A program made the position numbers and the translations under genes. A DNA stretch of 5,478 nt from Methanobacteriota archaeon (lineage in GTDB: Archaea; Thermoplasmatota; Poseidoniia; Poseidoniales; Thalassarchaeaceae). The DNA lies in the NCBI GenBank assembly GCA_002701965.1, contig NZXM01000082.1:1-5478 (forward strand), in the 5' to 3' direction. Under the pieces are notes generated by a model. It did not search any database. It was not told where the DNA came from and saw only the letters and a program-made list of their open reading frames with translations. This document shows, piece after piece, positions 5,192 to 5,478 of this stretch. How positions within the stretch are numbered: position 1 is the first letter of the stretch; every line of letters begins with the position of its first letter.

Positions 5192-5478
5192 ATGACGACA
5201 GTACTTGAAGCGCGTGAGTTGTGGAAGGTATACGAAACGGGTACAAATCGGGTCGAGGCCTTGCGAAAGGTCAGTGTTAAACTCAAGCCTGGTGAAATGG
5301 TCGCTGTGATGGGTCAGAGTGGCTGTGGAAAAACCACTCTCCTCAATTGCTTGTCTGGATTGGACGAGATCTCAGCTGGTGAAGTACTCATTCAGGGCAA
5401 TCCATTGTCTCAGTTGTCCGATTATGACCTCACTGCTCTGCGGGGTTCTCAATTGGGTTTCATCTTCCAATCGTTCAA
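5192..5478 (+). CDS. ABC transporter ATP-binding protein, LolD/MacB type (N-terminal part)
   Basis: Ninety-five complete codons are visible before the window ends. The first strand region carries VYETGTNRVEALRKVSV (14-30), then PGEMVAVMG leads into Walker A GQSGCGKTT (41-49), followed by LLNCLSGLDEISAGEVLIQG and the Q-loop GFIFQSF (89-95, Gln93). The GLD after Walker A and the LG-F-FQ-F pattern are typical of the LolD/MacB/FtsE-like group of ABC ATPases. These work with FtsX-like permeases in lipoprotein release, peptide or macrolide export, or cell division signalling. The signature motif, Walker B and the permease lie outside the window, so the substrate cannot be given. ATG 5192 has no good SD site but lies about 27 nt from the TATA box, consistent with leaderless translation. 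Confidence 0.88.
   Translation, partial: MTTVLEARELWKVYETGTNRVEALRKVSVKLKPGEMVAVMGQSGCGKTTLLNCLSGLDEISAGEVLIQGNPLSQLSDYDLTALRGSQLGFIFQSF

Noticed and set aside
1..5478. Search for CRISPR arrays, insertion sequences, attachment sites and defence genes
   Set aside because: No spaced direct repeats, transposase motifs, terminal repeats or defence-type domains were seen; the gene content is ordinary archaeal core sequence.

Overview
The window looks archaeal, most likely a planktonic Thermoplasmatota such as Marine Group II / Poseidoniales; the lineage is an inference. The reasons are a compact NOB1-type ribosome-maturation nuclease (PIN domain plus zinc ribbon), a tRNA gene without an encoded CCA, tightly packed genes, a TATA-type promoter placed for leaderless transcripts, and mostly weak Shine-Dalgarno signals. 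Base composition is close to even. No insertion sequence, CRISPR array, prophage or recognisable defence system is present.

Layout. 1-117 (+) is the C-terminal tail of a membrane protein. It is followed after 9 nt by 127-1479 (+), a thymidylate-kinase-like protein carrying an extra, unrecognised C-terminal half of about 230 residues. A DUF2085 membrane protein (1480-2250, -) meets it stop to stop with no spacer. Divergent from that is a four-helix membrane protein with a cytosolic-type Smr domain (2337-3113, +). It meets, again with zero spacer, a 45-residue Cys-rich zinc-ribbon protein (3114-3251, -). Upstream of the latter on the minus strand are tRNA-Glu(UUC) (3281-3355) and a DedA/YqaA-like (VTT) membrane protein (3396-4025). 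Divergent from this is nob1 (4096-4560, +), which converges across a 20-nt AT-rich terminator region on tatA (4581-4859, -). moaD (4911-5138, -) lies just upstream of tatA. A single symmetric TATA box between moaD and the last gene, a LolD/MacB-type ABC ATPase (from 5192, + and cut by the window edge), is about 27 nt from both start codons.

How the genes relate. moaD and tatA form a plausible two-gene unit: MoaD donates sulfur in molybdenum-cofactor synthesis, and the Tat pathway exports folded proteins, many of which carry that cofactor. nob1 and tRNA-Glu belong to translation, and the dTMP-kinase-like gene to nucleotide supply. The membrane proteins (DUF2085, Smr-TM, DedA) are otherwise unconnected as far as the sequence shows. 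Most of the region is ordinary housekeeping sequence. The points most worth following up are the kinase fusion with altered catalytic motifs, the membrane-anchored Smr protein, the tiny zinc-ribbon gene, and the shared TATA box.
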